From: Nectonema munidae
Taxonomy: Eukaryota; Nematomorpha; Nectonematoida; Nectonematidae
Direction: 5' to 3'
Assembly: GCA_030549495.1 (NCBI GenBank)
Contig: JAUIRK010000893.1
Span: forward strand, 62,001-126,000
Length of the DNA: 64,000 nt
The position numbers were made by a program, and so were the translations under genes. The notes under the pieces are model-generated. The model saw nothing but the letters and a program-made list of their open reading frames with translations. It was not told the DNA's origin and did not search any database. This document shows, in pieces, positions 47,331-60,404 of this stretch; the stretch's first letter is position 1; every line of letters starts with the position of its first letter.

Positions 47331-47564
47331 AACTTAAAACAATTCTTTTCATTAATAAAAATTTCTGATTATTTTCTTTTTTAATTTATTTAAAATTAAT
47401 ATTTGTATATTTTATTTATAAAAAATTCCATGCAAAAGTTTTCGGCAATTTGTTGGTTTCTAAGAGAAAAAGATTTTTTCAAATTTTAATATAAATTATT
47501 ATCACTGTTTTTTCTAAAATTGATTTCCTTAAATCGTCTGTTTTCTTTAACGATCTTTTCTCGA

Positions 47565-48549
47565 CGTCTTTTTTTGACTGAGCCTAAAGTATCCCTAGAA
47601 TTGAAAACTAAAGTTGCACTTCTTTCAATAAACAAAAGTCAAAGAGCTATTTCAAAATTATTTAATATATATCTAGAAGTAATATTTTTCAAATTTTTTC
47701 AAAATATAAAAGTACAGGAACTGTAGCCAACAAATTAAAACGCGGTCGTCCTCAAAAATTATTGACAAGAGATATCCAAAAATTAGTGAGAATGTCAAAG
47801 ATTAATCCTAATTTTTCTGCAAGACAAATAATGGAAGAAAATAATTTATCAAAAGATATTTCAATTGATACAGAAAACGAATCCTTAGAAAAAATGATTT
47901 GAACGGGCGTTTAGCAGCTAAAAAGCCCAACTTTGAAAAAAGTTCAATTAAAAAAAGATTTGAGTGGTCAAAAGCAAAAATTTTCTGGAGCGTGTATGAT
48001 TGGTATGATGTAATTTTTGGGGATGAAACGAAGATTGAGTATGATTTTAATTCACGGCAATGTGTTAGAAGGCCTAAAGGAATGCGATTTGATAAACGTT
48101 ATACCGTAAAAACGTTCGAACACAAAGATATGTGCCCTGATGTTAGAAGAAAGTTGTTAAAATTGATGCAACACTCATAGTATAAAATGCAACGAATTAA
48201 TTAAAACGAATCACTCGCCAATATAAATTGTATTAGTAATACATTTCAGCATGATGGCGCTCCTTGCCATACGTCTTCTTTGACTCAGCAACTCTTAAAT
48301 AAAAATTCTGCGTGTCTTCTAAAAAACTGGCCACCTCAAAGCCCTGATCTTAATATAATTGAACAAATGAGGGTCGGGCCAAAAAGAAAAGTTCATCTAA
48401 GGAACCCGAGAAGCCTTGAAGAATTATGGGAATATCCAAAGCAGGAATGGGAATTGATTTCAGATGAATATATATAAAATCTATATAGCTCTCTTTCAAG
48501 AAGAATTAATACAATTATTCGGGCTAAAGGAAATCAGACAAAGTTTTGA
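47565..48549 (+). pseudogene. Tc1-like transposase, degraded
   Basis: The frames hold an N-terminal helix-turn-helix part (KSQRAISKLFNI, then KLKRGRPQKLLTRD in another frame). Next comes VIFGDETKIEYD (first acid) with CVRRPKGMRFDKRY. After a gap where the family's GGGSVMVWG block is missing, FQHDGAPCHTSSLTQQLL (second acid) and WPPQSPDLNIIEQMR (third acid, Glu) follow, ending LYSSLSRRINTIIRAKGNQT. The acid spacing fits DD34E. There are at least three frame changes, one in-frame stop near 48475 and an internal deletion after 48177. It is a dead copy in intron 1 of the neuroligin-like gene. Confidence 0.88.
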
Positions 48550-48998
48550 AAAGAAGGTATGAATATTATCAAAGTAAATATTTTATATAAAAAAATTTTT
48601 TTTGCATTTTTTACATTTTATTTTTTAATGAAAACAAATGGCCGAAAACTTTTGCACGGAATTTTTAATAGATAAAATATACAAATAATATTTGAATAAA
48701 TTAAAAAAGAAAATAATCAGAAATTTTAATTAAAAAAAAAGAATTCTTTTAAGATGGTATTTATAAATGAATTAATTTAATATAAATAACTGTCAATGAT
48801 CAAAAGATTCTAAAGAAAAAAATATAAGCTGTGGCCCAAAACATTTGCACTCTACTGTATATTTAGAGCAGAGGATTTTCATTTCTTAGGACACTGGTCT
48901 CACACTAACAAAAAATAAAAGATTTACTCAAAGTGAAATGGGTTGCACTTGAAGTGGAAAAGGAGGCTTAAAGGAAGCTTAAAGTTAAGATGATTTAG

Positions 48999-49065
48999 AG
49001 TCAACCCCCGGTTATCCGCGTTTCAGCATTCGCTTTTTCAGACGTTCGTGGTTTTTTGCAGAGTT
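48999..49065. repeat. Single pogo/Tigger-like terminus
   Basis: AGTCAACCCCCGGTTATCCG followed by CGTTTCAGCATTCG is the familiar end of Tigger/pogo-type elements (CAGTCAACC..CGCTTATCCGCG). No inverted partner was found. Confidence 0.5.
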
Positions 49066-50452
49066 ATAACTACTTGCGGAAAATTTATCAATTTGCCAAA
49101 TTGCAAAATTTTTACTTTTATACAATCTAAAAAAAATATAAATCTCAACTTCCTATCACTATATGTTTTTACACCCTGTAAAAAAGACTATTGATTAAAT
49201 TCTTGGAGATGAAAAAAAGGAAGATGTAGCATCAGAGAAGATATAACTAGTCCTCTATTTCTGGCAATCTCTATTTTCATCAAATCTTATTTTAGTTTTG
49301 GTTATCTTTGTTAATTTTATTTAGTAAACTTTATTTGTATAAATAAAATTTCTGTAACTACTTCATTTTATTATCTTAGCTACAAATGTTTTCAATTTTA
49401 GCGTTAAGCAAATTTTTCTTATATGAAAACTCAGGTAATCAGAGTTTTAATTTTTTGTTATGAGCATAGTTTTTGTTCCATTTCTATACAATTATTGGCA
49501 ACTCTGTAAGTAATTTTTTAGTTAAAAATTACATGTCTATAGATCTATAGTTAAATTTAACCATTTCATGTCCAAACAGACACTATTTCTTCTATATCTG
49601 AAACACAGAATTAACACCACGAAGAAAAAGAACAGAAAAAATTGGACAAAACATCATAGAGCAAATAAATTAAAAACTAAAAAAAATTGCTGTCTTTTTT
49701 ATTGGCACTGAATGAATCAAGCGATTACTCAAGTACTTCACAACTCTTTGATTTTATTCGTGGTGTTAATTCTGACTTTCAGATAATAGAGGAGTTAGCA
49801 AAGGATATAAACCAAAGAGAACAAATGATGTAAATCTAATAATTAAAGAAATTGAAAAATGAGTAGACAAAAGAATCAGTATTGTCAATATTGTAATTTG
49901 ACAATCAAACATGAGATACATTTTGCTATTTTATGGCAAGTGGGTTTTATGTACACTGTACTCTTATTTAAAATGTATTGAAATATATAGATAAAACAAA
50001 TTTGCAGAAGTGAATGACAGAAAAATGTCGGAAATAGAATAGGACAAAATTAAAAGTTTTAACATCTCTATTGGTTTATCATAAAATTAGTGGAAGTGTT
50101 CATTCGTTAAATAGGATACATAAAAATAATAAGAGCATACACATAAAACATGAAAATGAACACAATATATTTCAAAAATACTGATCTTGTAAGACCTATT
50201 CATGAAAATCAAAATTTAGCTTGTGGGCCGGTTAAAGTTACTTAGCGAGCCATAATTTAGTGAAACCTGGCTTCGTTCATTGATAATGAAAAAGACATCA
50301 GTGTGACACCTGTGTACCAGGAAATGAAAATTGTAACAGATTATTAGTATTAAAATCATTGCTCTCAAAGCGATAAAGCTTAAATCTAGTTGCAGAATCT
50401 AAAGAAATACTTGTAAATTTTCTTCTGCTAATAATTCCTTCATTATTTTCAG

Positions 50453-50749
50453 GATCAGAAATGCAGTATAAAGATGAAAGCAGCCACGCCCAATTTGTTG
50501 AAACATTTTTTGGAGTCCCATACGCGCAGCCTCCCTTAGCAAAAATGCGCTTCATGCCTGCATCCTCCTACAAATCCTGGTCTGGAATTCGAAATGCTTC
50601 TCACTTCAGCAACATTTGCCCACAATTCTTCCCCAAATCTCTTTCTGCTCACCACGACAACTTTGCTGAGAAAATTAAGGCAACTTTGTTGAAAGATTTT
50701 GAGCAGAGTGAAGACTGTCTCTATCTAAACCTATTTGTGCCAAACCTAG
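50453..50749 (+). CDS. Neuroligin-like protein, coding exon 2 (start of cholinesterase fold)
   Basis: Two bases complete Gly62, then 98 codons encode residues 63-160. Motifs: FVETFFGVPYAQPPLAKMRF (the family's VE.FLGVPYA.PP...RF block), SWSGIRNASHFSNICPQ, and QSEDCLYLNLFVP. The Cys in NICPQ and in SEDCLYLN are the conserved disulfide pair of the cholinesterase-like fold. The acceptor is AG at 50451-50452 after TTATTTTC, and the donor is GTAAAA at 50750. Phase 1 in and out matches exons 1 and 3. Wording such as WSGIRNA and QSEDCLYLN points to neuroligins more than to digestive carboxylesterases. Neuroligins are postsynaptic membrane adhesion proteins that bind neurexins. Confidence 0.92.
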
Positions 50750-52125
50750 GTAAAACACTTTTAAATATTTCGTATATTTCTCTTCTTCACATATGTGAAT
50801 ATTATGCGCTTGTTAAAACTTAATATTAATGTCTATAATTCCATGAAGATAAATTTCCGGTGACTGCTCAAAGGATGTGCTTCCCTACTGAACTGTAAAC
50901 CTGCTTTCTAATACTTCACCTAACTGTCGAACTCTGCCCCGTAGCTATACTTTTTCCCCCTAAAATTGAAACTATTTCATTTTTAATTTTTCTTCCTGAA
51001 AGTTTGCTTTTAAAACTAACATATGCTATCTTCTATTTTTTACAATATTTTTTTAATTGTCATTTCGGATGAATATTTTGATGACCAAAATTTTTCTCCT
51101 ATTTTCCTCTTTTATATAATGCCATTTTCACAAAGTCTCATTTGTATTAAGTATTCACAAAGTTTACTAAGATAGGAAGTTTTATAATGAATTTTTTTAA
51201 TAAAGTTTACATTAATCATTATAAAATAACAATACACTAGAAAGCACTTTTGTCTAAATTGATTAATAACCATAATGTAAAGAGCGACTAGTGATCTATT
51301 ATTATTCTTTCTATTTCTATTTTCTAATATCTTTTAAACATAAGACTTAAAAGAAATGCGTGAAAACAAGGTGTCATGTGACTTGCACTTTCATCATTGC
51401 ATATCAAAGAAATGTACATCTCTCTACACATCATTTATCACAATGCCGTGTAATGGCAAGTTCGCTACTGCAAGATAAATACACAAAGTATAAAATTAAC
51501 ATCTTGAAAGGTATCTCAAGAATACTTATTATAGTTATTTATATCTCTTACTACGTTATTTCACAATCTTCCTAAAATGTTTCCTGTAAAGTTGTGTAAT
51601 ATAACACTGCTCATTTCGGTAATTTTATGAAAACCCTAAGTGAATCGGTGATTTTACGAATTCCCTGAATATTTTAGTGATTTTGCGAAACCCCTAGTTT
51701 CACAATCTTACTGTCACATATACATTATGTCTCCTTCTTCCTGAAAAAGTGTTCAAAACTTCACTCTATCAGAAAAACGAGTAGAACTTCTACTAAACTC
51801 TCAAAATGGGGAACAGTATCAAGTATTACGACTTTTATAAGTCCCTTGAACTACTTGACTGGTTAAACTGCCATAGATTTTGCATAATCTTGCTCTGTCG
51901 AGTCAAATTTCAAGAACGTGACTTTTACATCAACATTTTTTCTTTCCTTTTCAGATCATTTTCCTTTGAGGAGGGGAGTTTTAAAGACGAAATCGTCTAT
52001 TTTCTCTTCCAATGCAATTATATATAAAGCGAAAGATTATTATCTCTATGAAGACTGGTCTCCCACTGGTTCTCAAAAGGTTATAGGCTAAAGGGTGCTT
52101 GTATAGTCAACCCTCTACCCACCCC

Positions 52126-52200
52126 CAGTGGCGATCTTAAAGGGGGCCAAGCCCCCCCCCCCCCTCAGTTTTTTTGTTTACCCCCATGTTGCCCCCGCTT
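52126..52200. repeat. Single hAT-type MITE terminus with poly-C
   Basis: CAGTGGCGATCTTAAAGGGG followed by a long C run resembles the left ends of the MITEs at 25554 and 46820. The inverted right end is not evident. Confidence 0.5.
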
Positions 52201-52896
52201 TATATCATAAGGTAATTTTCAATTCAATGAACCTCTTTTAAATATTTTTTTAATTTTTTTTAAATAAAATTCATTGTGAATTTAAGTTTTATTTGAACAA
52301 AGCTATATGTAGTAAACAACTTGTAAAAGGACAAATGTAGCAAAAAAAACTTTCAAAAATATTTTACATTTGCTAATTTTATTTCAAAGAAAAAAAATTT
52401 GAGATTTAAAAACCCTTAGCAAAATTCCAATTTTTCTAAATACAAAAAAATGAGCTACATCTGAAGCAGAACATTTTTGCTTCAAAAAAAACAAGTATTA
52501 TCTAACAAAACATTGCCCTGACACAGCCCTCGCCCTCCCTAATTTTAAAAATATATATTTTGTTGCATAGCAAGTTCATTTGTTTGACAGTAAGTTAGTT
52601 TTGTTTTTAGTTAAGTTATATAAAATAATATTTTATACATTTTAAATGCGTGTACGTGGGAATGACTAAATTAGCGTGGCTTCAACCAAATAAATTTCTT
52701 TCTTCTTCTATTTTCATATCAATGATCAACTGACTAAGAGAAATTTTTGACTTAACGCTGACTAGTTAGTGAAAACCTTTTATTTAATTGCATAAAAAGC
52801 AAGCCTGTATATTATTCATTTTGAAAAAAACATCCGTGAAAGCGCTTCGTGTATTCTGCCATTTTTTTATCACAGTCGTAAAAAAGAAAGGCCAGA

Positions 52897-52988
52897 TAAA
52901 GTCGCGATGTATTCATTCCTTCATTCATTTATTTATTCATTTATTTATTAATATCCAAGGGAAAATAAATTATAACATCGCGACTTTA
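52897..52988. repeat. 92-bp TA-bounded hairpin (mini-MITE)
   Basis: TAAAGTCGCGATGT (52897-52910) is perfectly inverted at 52975-52988 around a 64-nt loop made mainly of ATTT/ATTC repeats. TA dinucleotides at both tips would fit a very short Tc1/mariner-type MITE. Confidence 0.8.
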
Positions 52989-53769
52989 ACGTAATAAAAG
53001 TGATGAATGAGAAAGTGTAAGAAGCGCGCGTATACAAATTAAAACTTTTTTTTATTTAAATTACACAATAACTGCAGCAAAGCTCCCAGCTATTCCTACC
53101 ACCACTAATCCCACTCATCATCACCACGATCATGATTGTTATCAAAGCTCATCAGTATCGTCATTGTCTTAGTCACTACTCGCAAAATAAATTACAATTT
53201 AATGATTTTTGAAAGCAATTTATTATTGCTAAGTATAGAAGGAAAGAAAGTAGAATTGATTGCGATAAAATGGAAACCTTAATTCCTCTTTTCTTCTCTC
53301 ATAAGAAAAACTGCAAAATTTTAAGTGGAAAAAACAAGGAAAGAGTAGTATTGGAAAATTTTTCAATTAGATCATTCTCTCCTTTTTATATCCTGCGTAT
53401 TTCAAGTGTTACCCCACACTTAGCAGACAGACATTTTATAAATTGTTTTATGAATGCAACTTTTTTTATCTCATAATATATTTTTATTGTTTTCCTTTTT
53501 TACATATTTATGTCCTACATGCACAAATATTTACATTCCCCATCTAAGGACACATCAATTAAAATATACATATGGTAAACATAAAAGTCAAACCTGCAAT
53601 CCAATAACACCCATACTAAATCATCTTTATCACGCTACTAAACCACAAAGACACACGAAAAACGCCATATTTGACGATGATAACACAATTTTACCTCACA
53701 CTCGAGAAAATAAGAAAGAAATCAAGATCAAAGACAGATAAATTAAAGTATACAGACACAAGCAAAACA

Positions 53770-54330
53770 TCATCTTTTTTTATTCTAATAACTTGTTCTA
53801 TAAGTTTCAATTTGGTTTTAGAAAAAAAAACATAATACCCAATCATTACTACTTGGTTTTTTGTCAATGATATTATTGGTAATCTATAATCTGATTTTGG
53901 TGTGCTTACAACATTTTTAGATTTCAACAAAGCCTTTGATATGATTCCACATGAGCTTTTGATTCATAAATTAAAATCATATGGTTTTCAGAAAAATTTG
54001 TTGGTATTTATGAAATCTTATTTAGAATTGCTTCAACAACAAGTTATAATTAATGTCACTTTTTTAAGAAAAAATTTGACCACTTCAGGTGTACCCCAAG
54101 GATCTATCCTTGGTCCTCTACTTTTTCTGATCTATACTAATGATTTGCATTTTGCTAACAGAAGTCTGAACATTTTTTCATTTGCAGATGCTCTTACAAT
54201 AAACATACTTCTTTGTCTCAAAGATAAAACTGTTTGTGATGAATATTTTAATGATCACTAGCTAGTGTTTTGAAGTGGAGTAACAATAATGGTATGATTA
54301 TAAACTTCAATTCCAAATTTTTTCTAGGTG
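53770..54330 (+). pseudogene. Non-LTR (LINE) reverse transcriptase fragment
   Basis: The frame 53902-54261 reads FLDFNKAFDMIPHELLIHKL (RT block 3, D.kKAFD.v.H..L), then GVPQGSILGPLLFLIYTNDL (block 4), then FSFADALTI (block 5, usual F/YADD). The upstream FQFGFRKK (53800s) is the QFGFR block 2a in another frame. The style is jockey/CR1/RTE-clade non-LTR. The second catalytic Asp of YADD is changed to Ala, there are frame changes before 53900, and a stop at 54262 ends the readable part. No endonuclease domain or poly-A tail was seen. Confidence 0.88.
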
Positions 54331-57300
54331 CGGCTTGGGCCAAAAAAAGCTTGTGCAACCTTGGTCTGTCTAAGTGGGCAAGAGGTCAAAGCTAGAAACT
54401 TTTTTAAAAAGGACTTTTACTTTCCGAAAAATAGGGTAGATTTGTTGGTATTTTATATTCATTAATAATAATTATTGTCGTTGCTGTATAAAACTCTTAT
54501 AAATCAATTTATTTTCAAACATTAGTAAATACAAAATTATTGCATGTACTATAACAAAAATGAAGGCTAAATTTATATCAATATGACAACTTTATCCATG
54601 TCACATTTGCTCTAAATTTGAAAAATAAATCATCCAAATTTTTATCATTCAATAAATTTCTTTGATATCCTAATTATAACTTATAAGGAAAACGTAAAAT
54701 TCCAAAAATTATTTTAAGAGCAGGAAAATTTCCATTTAAAATCAAATTTTGCAACTCAACTTCAATTTTTGCTTATATTGTCCAAACTGATTCGTTATAA
54801 ATAGGCAATCCATTTTTCTATCATTACAAGATCTTCAAAAGATCATTCCATCTCCCATCATCACATTAGCTCAACTCATCAATTTTTGGAAAGAAGAAAG
54901 TGTGTTTCTATTAAACTTTTCTGAATATTGTATATACGTTCGCTAAAGCATCTATTCTGAGTTAAAGAAACTGGAATAGCCCTATCTATTCCAGAGTTCT
55001 AGGATTTTCAAATGTCTGCACATAAAATATCTATGAACATGTTAGTATAAAATAAGTTATAAAATAGGTTATACATGAAAAATACACAAGACTGTTTTTT
55101 TGCTTCTATATACAGTGTTATTTATAGAATCACTAAATACATTTGGATAATCAAATCAACAATATTTTTGCCTTAAAATTTTAGTGCGTTAATAATAATA
55201 TTGGAACATATAGCTCACAAATTTTACGAAAAACGTCAAATGCTTAATTATTATCTATTGAAAAATGTTGATTTTTAATCTTTCCTGCTTTCAAAGATGA
55301 AAATAGAAGGAAAAACTTTAAGAAAAATATTTTCATTTATACTTATAATGAAGGATTGGAATTATTGAAGAGGTTGCTTTATAAGGAAATTAAACTTAAA
55401 TCAATTTTTCAGAAATTTATTAGGGTCTTGGAAAAAAATTACATATGATAAAAACCGTATTAGAGCCAGAGACTCAAATCGCCCGTTTTTCGGCAGGCAT
55501 TCCCTTCGTTCTTTGTAATCGAGGAAGGAATCATTTGGGCCAATTAAAGTTACTCCTTAAAAAAATTTATTTTTGTAAACCCTAATTTACCGTATTGTAT
55601 TTTTTAGTGAATAAGATGATCCATAATAATTTTAGACAAAAATATACATATGGTTGCAGTTAGAGTGTTTTTATAAAGCATTCTTATTACATTGTTTATG
55701 AGCAATCCTCCTTGCTTTACTCACTTTCCTTTCATATATGGAAACTTATTACATGCATCAGAAACATGCTTTCTAAATATCTTGTTTTATCTTTTAGCAT
55801 ATTTATGACTTTTCACTATATTCATTGTATACTTTCTTTTAACATAACATATTTGAGAACAAAAATTTTAATACAAATTTCTTTTGAATCCATCATTATA
55901 TATTCTTTTATATATAGATTTTAGCAAAAATAAGTGAGTTAATATTTTCTATATAATGTGTCTAATCCATATTGGGATAATGCTTTTAGGAAAATATAGG
56001 ATAACCATTTTAAACTCTCTCACACTTGATTGGGGTATGTATCCCCATATGTTTGATAGTATGTATAGGAAAACTTTTAAGACGTTAAGTTTACAACATG
56101 TTAATCTCCAGTTTGCTTCTAGGTGAGAGAACTATTTGTCTGTTGAAGCTTGCTCCCAATCCAACAAACGCAATGTTTACTGCAGGCTCGTTGCGAAAAT
56201 CCACATCGGTTCGTTCGTCATATCAGGATTCTTATAAGCACGGAAATATATGTGTTGTGTCAAGCACGTATCAACACGATTCGAGGGAATATAGTCGAAG
56301 CGAAAATTGTGTTATCGTGGTGTATAAAAAAAACACTCTGTCTTTTTAATATTTATAATATTATATTTTAATAACAACAAAAAAAATGGTTCATCTCTAG
56401 CATCCATGCGATGTGATGCTGCTACTTCTTTTCATCTTTGTATGCGCAAATAGTATTGCTGACATGTAATTTTTATGATGATTACTTTTTCCTTCTTTAC
56501 ATGAATTACACGCTTCAAACAAAGAAACACTCTCATCTTTATTTTAGGTGCATAAATATTAATTAGCGTATGATGTGGACAAAATATTTCATTAATTGAA
56601 CTCCCTGTTCCTTGCACTTTGCTAACTCAAACACAAAAGTGTGGTGTTTGTTGACTTATTGATTGCGTTCCTATAGATCAAAACATCAAATGATTATTAT
56701 TCGTTAAAAATTTGTAGACAGGTAAGTTCAAAATGTGAAAAGTTACCCTCTAGTCTAGTAGTAACCTCCGTCTCTAGTAGTGATCTTATTCACCAGTATT
56801 TTCACTTGTTACACTTAGAACTCTGTTAGATCCTTGACACTTAGACCTCTGTTAAGGTCTTTGACACGTAGATCTAACATATTTATTAGAGTGAAAATGT
56901 CCATTAGATTCTCTATTTTTTGGAGAATTTAGATTAAAATATTAATTCAGAAGTATTTAGATTCTCACAAATATATTTTTTCAAAGTATTAAAAATATGG
57001 TAAAGGGTAACAAAAGTAAGTATATGGATCCATATTCAACATCATTGCCGAATCAATCAAATATTTTTTAAATTCATTCAATGATGCCTCATTGACTTAC
57101 AGTCGCTGGTAACCCGTGATATCCTCCTGTACCGACAGTTTTAATATTACGGCACGATACGGTCAACAAAATTACGGTTCGAAATTCCGTACAAAATATA
57201 CAAAATTACGAATTTGGTTACAATATTCATTTAAGTAACTTTTTTTGTTTTAAAACTTGTGTAAATTTAAATAAATCCTTACACTTAAGATAATCAAGAT

Positions 57301-58058
57301 AATGCTGACATATTTTTGTAACTATTACGATTTTTTCACCATACTCTATAAAAATTCGAATATATATCCATATGTATAAATATCTATATCTTAAATTACG
57401 TTATTACGGAACGAAATTTTTCCAAAATTTTGTTTCAATCTTTTCCATGTTTTTTCGTTTCGATACAAAAGAATTTTCCGTTAAAAATTTCGAAATTTCT
57501 TTTCCAAAAGTAGTGAATGCCATCACTATACTTTCGTAACGCATCCGAGAAGCGATTAGAAAAAAAATTATCAACTTTATTTTGAAAAGCACCTGAATAA
57601 ATTTTGTTCAGGCATCATTTTAGTTCTTTGAAGAAGTAGATCATGGAGCGCGTTATTACAGAAAAATCATAGGTAAAATTAAGGTTTGCACAAAAAATGC
57701 TTCCTTGATCAAACTACATATTGCTTCAAATCATTAGCATTCACAGAAGAAGACAAATGTCTCTCTTCACGTATTGTATTTGATTAGACCTAAATGAAGA
57801 TCAATAAAATTAAACCATTTCGATACATTCTTACTCAAAGTGAAGAATGAGTTATTGAACAGCCGTTTGTTATCACATCAATTTGTAAAAGGGAGGAAAA
57901 GTTGATTTATCGAAGATATTATTAATATCCATTTTTTAAAGAACTATAAATGATATATTTTGAATGATAGAAGATTGAGGAGAAACAATGACGTAATTGA
58001 AAGTATGCCTTTTTATGTCGCAATTAACAAATTTAACATAAACTTAAATAAAGTTAAA

Positions 58059-58095
58059 TATACCATTTTTACTTTAAATTTTTTAATTTTTGATA
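58059..58095 (+). repeat. TATACC-family left terminus
   Basis: TATACCATTTTTACTTTAAA matches the outer end of the foldback element (TATACCATTTTTAG) and the start of the array at 23679. No right partner was found. Confidence 0.45.
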
Positions 58096-60404
58096 TAATT
58101 TTTTTCTCACCTAGATTTTTTTTATATATTAGCAACATTTTTATAAAAAAATTTTGATTAAAAAATCAAATGCTAAACTAGTGACTGCAGTTTATATTCA
58201 AAAATCAAATAAAAGTTATGTGCCCTTGTTTTTCATACCACATATAATATAAAAATTGTAGATAAAACACAAATCTTATTTTGGAAAAATGTCACAATGT
58301 CAAATTTATTTCATTTATATCAGAGAAAATATGATACCACGTATTCAAAAAGATTTGTAATGACGAGAGCTACATATAAGTTTGAAATAGTTGGAATTAA
58401 TACATATATATCTTTTGAAATATAGTGATTTAAAGTTACTATCTTTAAATACAAAAGAGCATCCTTAAAATTGGAAAAAAAATTAAAGTAAGAAAAGGAC
58501 GACAACGACTTCTTTTCGCAGACTTTTCAAGCACTCATTATGCATATTCTATTTTTACATCATAAACCATTTTAATAACTTTTGCTTTTTGGCATATCAT
58601 ATATTAGAGATCAGGCATTTGTAAACCTTTTCAATTATTATTTTCCGGAATTGATTAACCACGGGATGTAAGGGATTTCCTTTTATCTACGAATAACATG
58701 TGGGGTGAGCAGATACTTCATTTACCAGCATACCCCACTTTAGGTCAGAACCCACATATGCGTACGCTTAACAGGCAAGCTCTGGTTTGCTCTTATATCT
58801 CCTACTTAAAAAATGGCTTAACGTAAAAAGCAATATATTGGTATTCTTTCTTAAAATGCCTCACTTCTGTTTGTCATATACAGTTAAAAAGTAAAACCTG
58901 TCTATACTGAATCTACTTTGGATCTTTAAGACGACCTGAGTTCCTTGTGTAATACGAGTAAATCTGCAGAGACTCTAGAACATTCTTAGGAAACCCTTTG
59001 ATAATGAATTGCGGAACTGATGAAATGATGCGTAGTTACTTTTTTTGAAAGTCATTATATCAAAATTCTTTTTAATAATCCTTTAAAAATTCAAAATGAA
59101 TGCAAGTAAGTGTAATTTTATTACCAAAGGTAATTTAATTCTTTTTATCATAACAAGATAGTTCCATTTGTGTCTTTGAAATTGCGTGTCACCATCCCCT
59201 TTTATTTCAATCTGAATATAAAATTTGGAGGAAAATAAGATCAATTTTTAAAGTAGTCTACTTATATCTGATTTTCCTCAAAATATAAACCCATTTTTAA
59301 GAGTCTCTTCGTTTAGACTAAGAATGGTAAGAGGGTTAATTTTAATTTGGAGATGTTATGATCTGTACGGCTAAGCATACAACTGATTTCACGTGACTGA
59401 TTGAAACGTAACTTTAAGGACAACAGGTCCAAATTTGCTAACATTTGTAATTTCGTATCGTTAAAATTATTTTTCTAAGAGGCACTTTTTTTAATCAAAA
59501 TCTAAAATGATCCAATATACCTAACTTCAGTGGATCACAAAAAAACATTCAACGATATGATGAAAAAAGATAAATGATGTTTTATCTTGAAGTAGATGTT
59601 ATACCCAAAATGTATTTATATTTTTTGTCTATAGGCGTGTGTGGTGCCATTGTGAATTGATTCTCATTTGCCATAAGTTGCCTACGCATGTTATATACCG
59701 GTGCTCGGCAAAATGTGGCTCATAGTCTTCAAGGAAATAACGACTGATTCCGGAAAGTGCTATAGCAATCTATTAATACTATTTATTGTTATACAAAATT
59801 TTTGCTATGAAACACTTCATTTATAATATAATATAAAATATGCCTAAACAATATTTCTTAAAGAGTGTTAAGGTTTCATATCATCATGGGCCTCGTTTTA
59901 GGGTGGGGGATGGGATGAGAGGACAAATTTCCTTCATTTTTTTAGTTGGAGGTGACGTACAATATTTTGTTTCCTCTACTTTTTACAGTTTTCTTCTTCC
60001 CTAAAGCATTTTTATAAAAAATTTCAATTTATTTGAAAAGTCTTTAGAAAAAAACATGAAAAAGTTTTATCGCCTTTAAATTTTCAAGACAAACAAGTCC
60101 TTTCATCTGATGAACGTAAAAATGAAATCTGCAGCCGTAAAAACGGAATGTTACAAATAAAATAGATAGGAGCGAGGAGAATGTTGAAAGTTTATAAAGA
60201 AAGAAATGGAGTTAAAGAGGTTAAGAGAAACCACTTTAGACACGAATGCATTCACACTGCTTTTTTTGAACTTCTTTCTTCAGAAGTTCCTTTTACAAAA
60301 ATAGCAAGCAGTACACTTTTTTCTAAATCCACTCTTACTGCAACCTTAAATTTGTTTTTCAAAAGACATAGGCATATATTGCATACTTTTTGGATTTATT
60401 CTAG

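Larger units (their letters stand above)
47100..48857 (+). mobile_element. Tc1-like element with IR/DR-type arms
   Basis: Arms of about 240 bp are inverted around a transposase frame. The right arm ends GTGCAAATGTTTTGGGCC (reverse complement, outer site) with CAGTAGA at the tip and TA at 48858-48859. An inner site GTGCAAAAGTTTTCGGCC lies at 48640-48659, mirrored at 47429-47449. Paired outer and inner direct repeats in each arm are the IR/DR layout of Sleeping Beauty-like Tc1 elements. The left outer tip is eroded, and the left arm holds an insertion with a G-rich patch and a long A run (47210-47330). Confidence 0.85.
35000..50452 (+). other. Intron 1 of the neuroligin-like gene, about 15.5 kb
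   Basis: GT at 35000 and AG at 50451-50452 after a TTATTTTC tract. It contains a 21-bp-repeat remnant (36540-36631), the foldback element (37064-38215) and a pogo-like fragment (38996-39400). Two near-identical piggyBac fragments lie at 39403 and 44218, with two piggyBac-type MITEs (43604, 45321) and a hAT-type MITE (46820). A Tc1-like element is at 47.1-48.9 kb and a pogo-type terminus at 49 kb. Remaining stretches (35.1-36.5, 39.8-43.6, 45.5-46.8, 49.1-50.4 kb) show no gene. Confidence 0.65.
50750..60404 (+). other. Intron 2 of the neuroligin-like gene, about 9.7 kb
   Basis: GT at 50750 and AG at 60403-60404 after TTTATTCT. It contains a hAT-like MITE end (52126), a 92-bp hairpin (52897-52988) and a non-LTR reverse transcriptase fragment (53770-54330). 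A TATACC-family left end lies at 58059. The other stretches (50.8-52.1, 54.4-58.0, 58.2-60.4 kb) show no recognisable gene. Confidence 0.8.

Noticed and set aside
56098-56371. Overlapping frames of 83 and 73 codons in a slightly less A+T-rich patch
   Set aside because: No frame shows a family motif and splice context is missing. It might be an unrecognised repeat but cannot be supported.
57100-57420. Recurrent ATTACGG words as a possible repeat end pair
   Set aside because: The two groups are not clearly inverted and no boundary or target duplication could be set.
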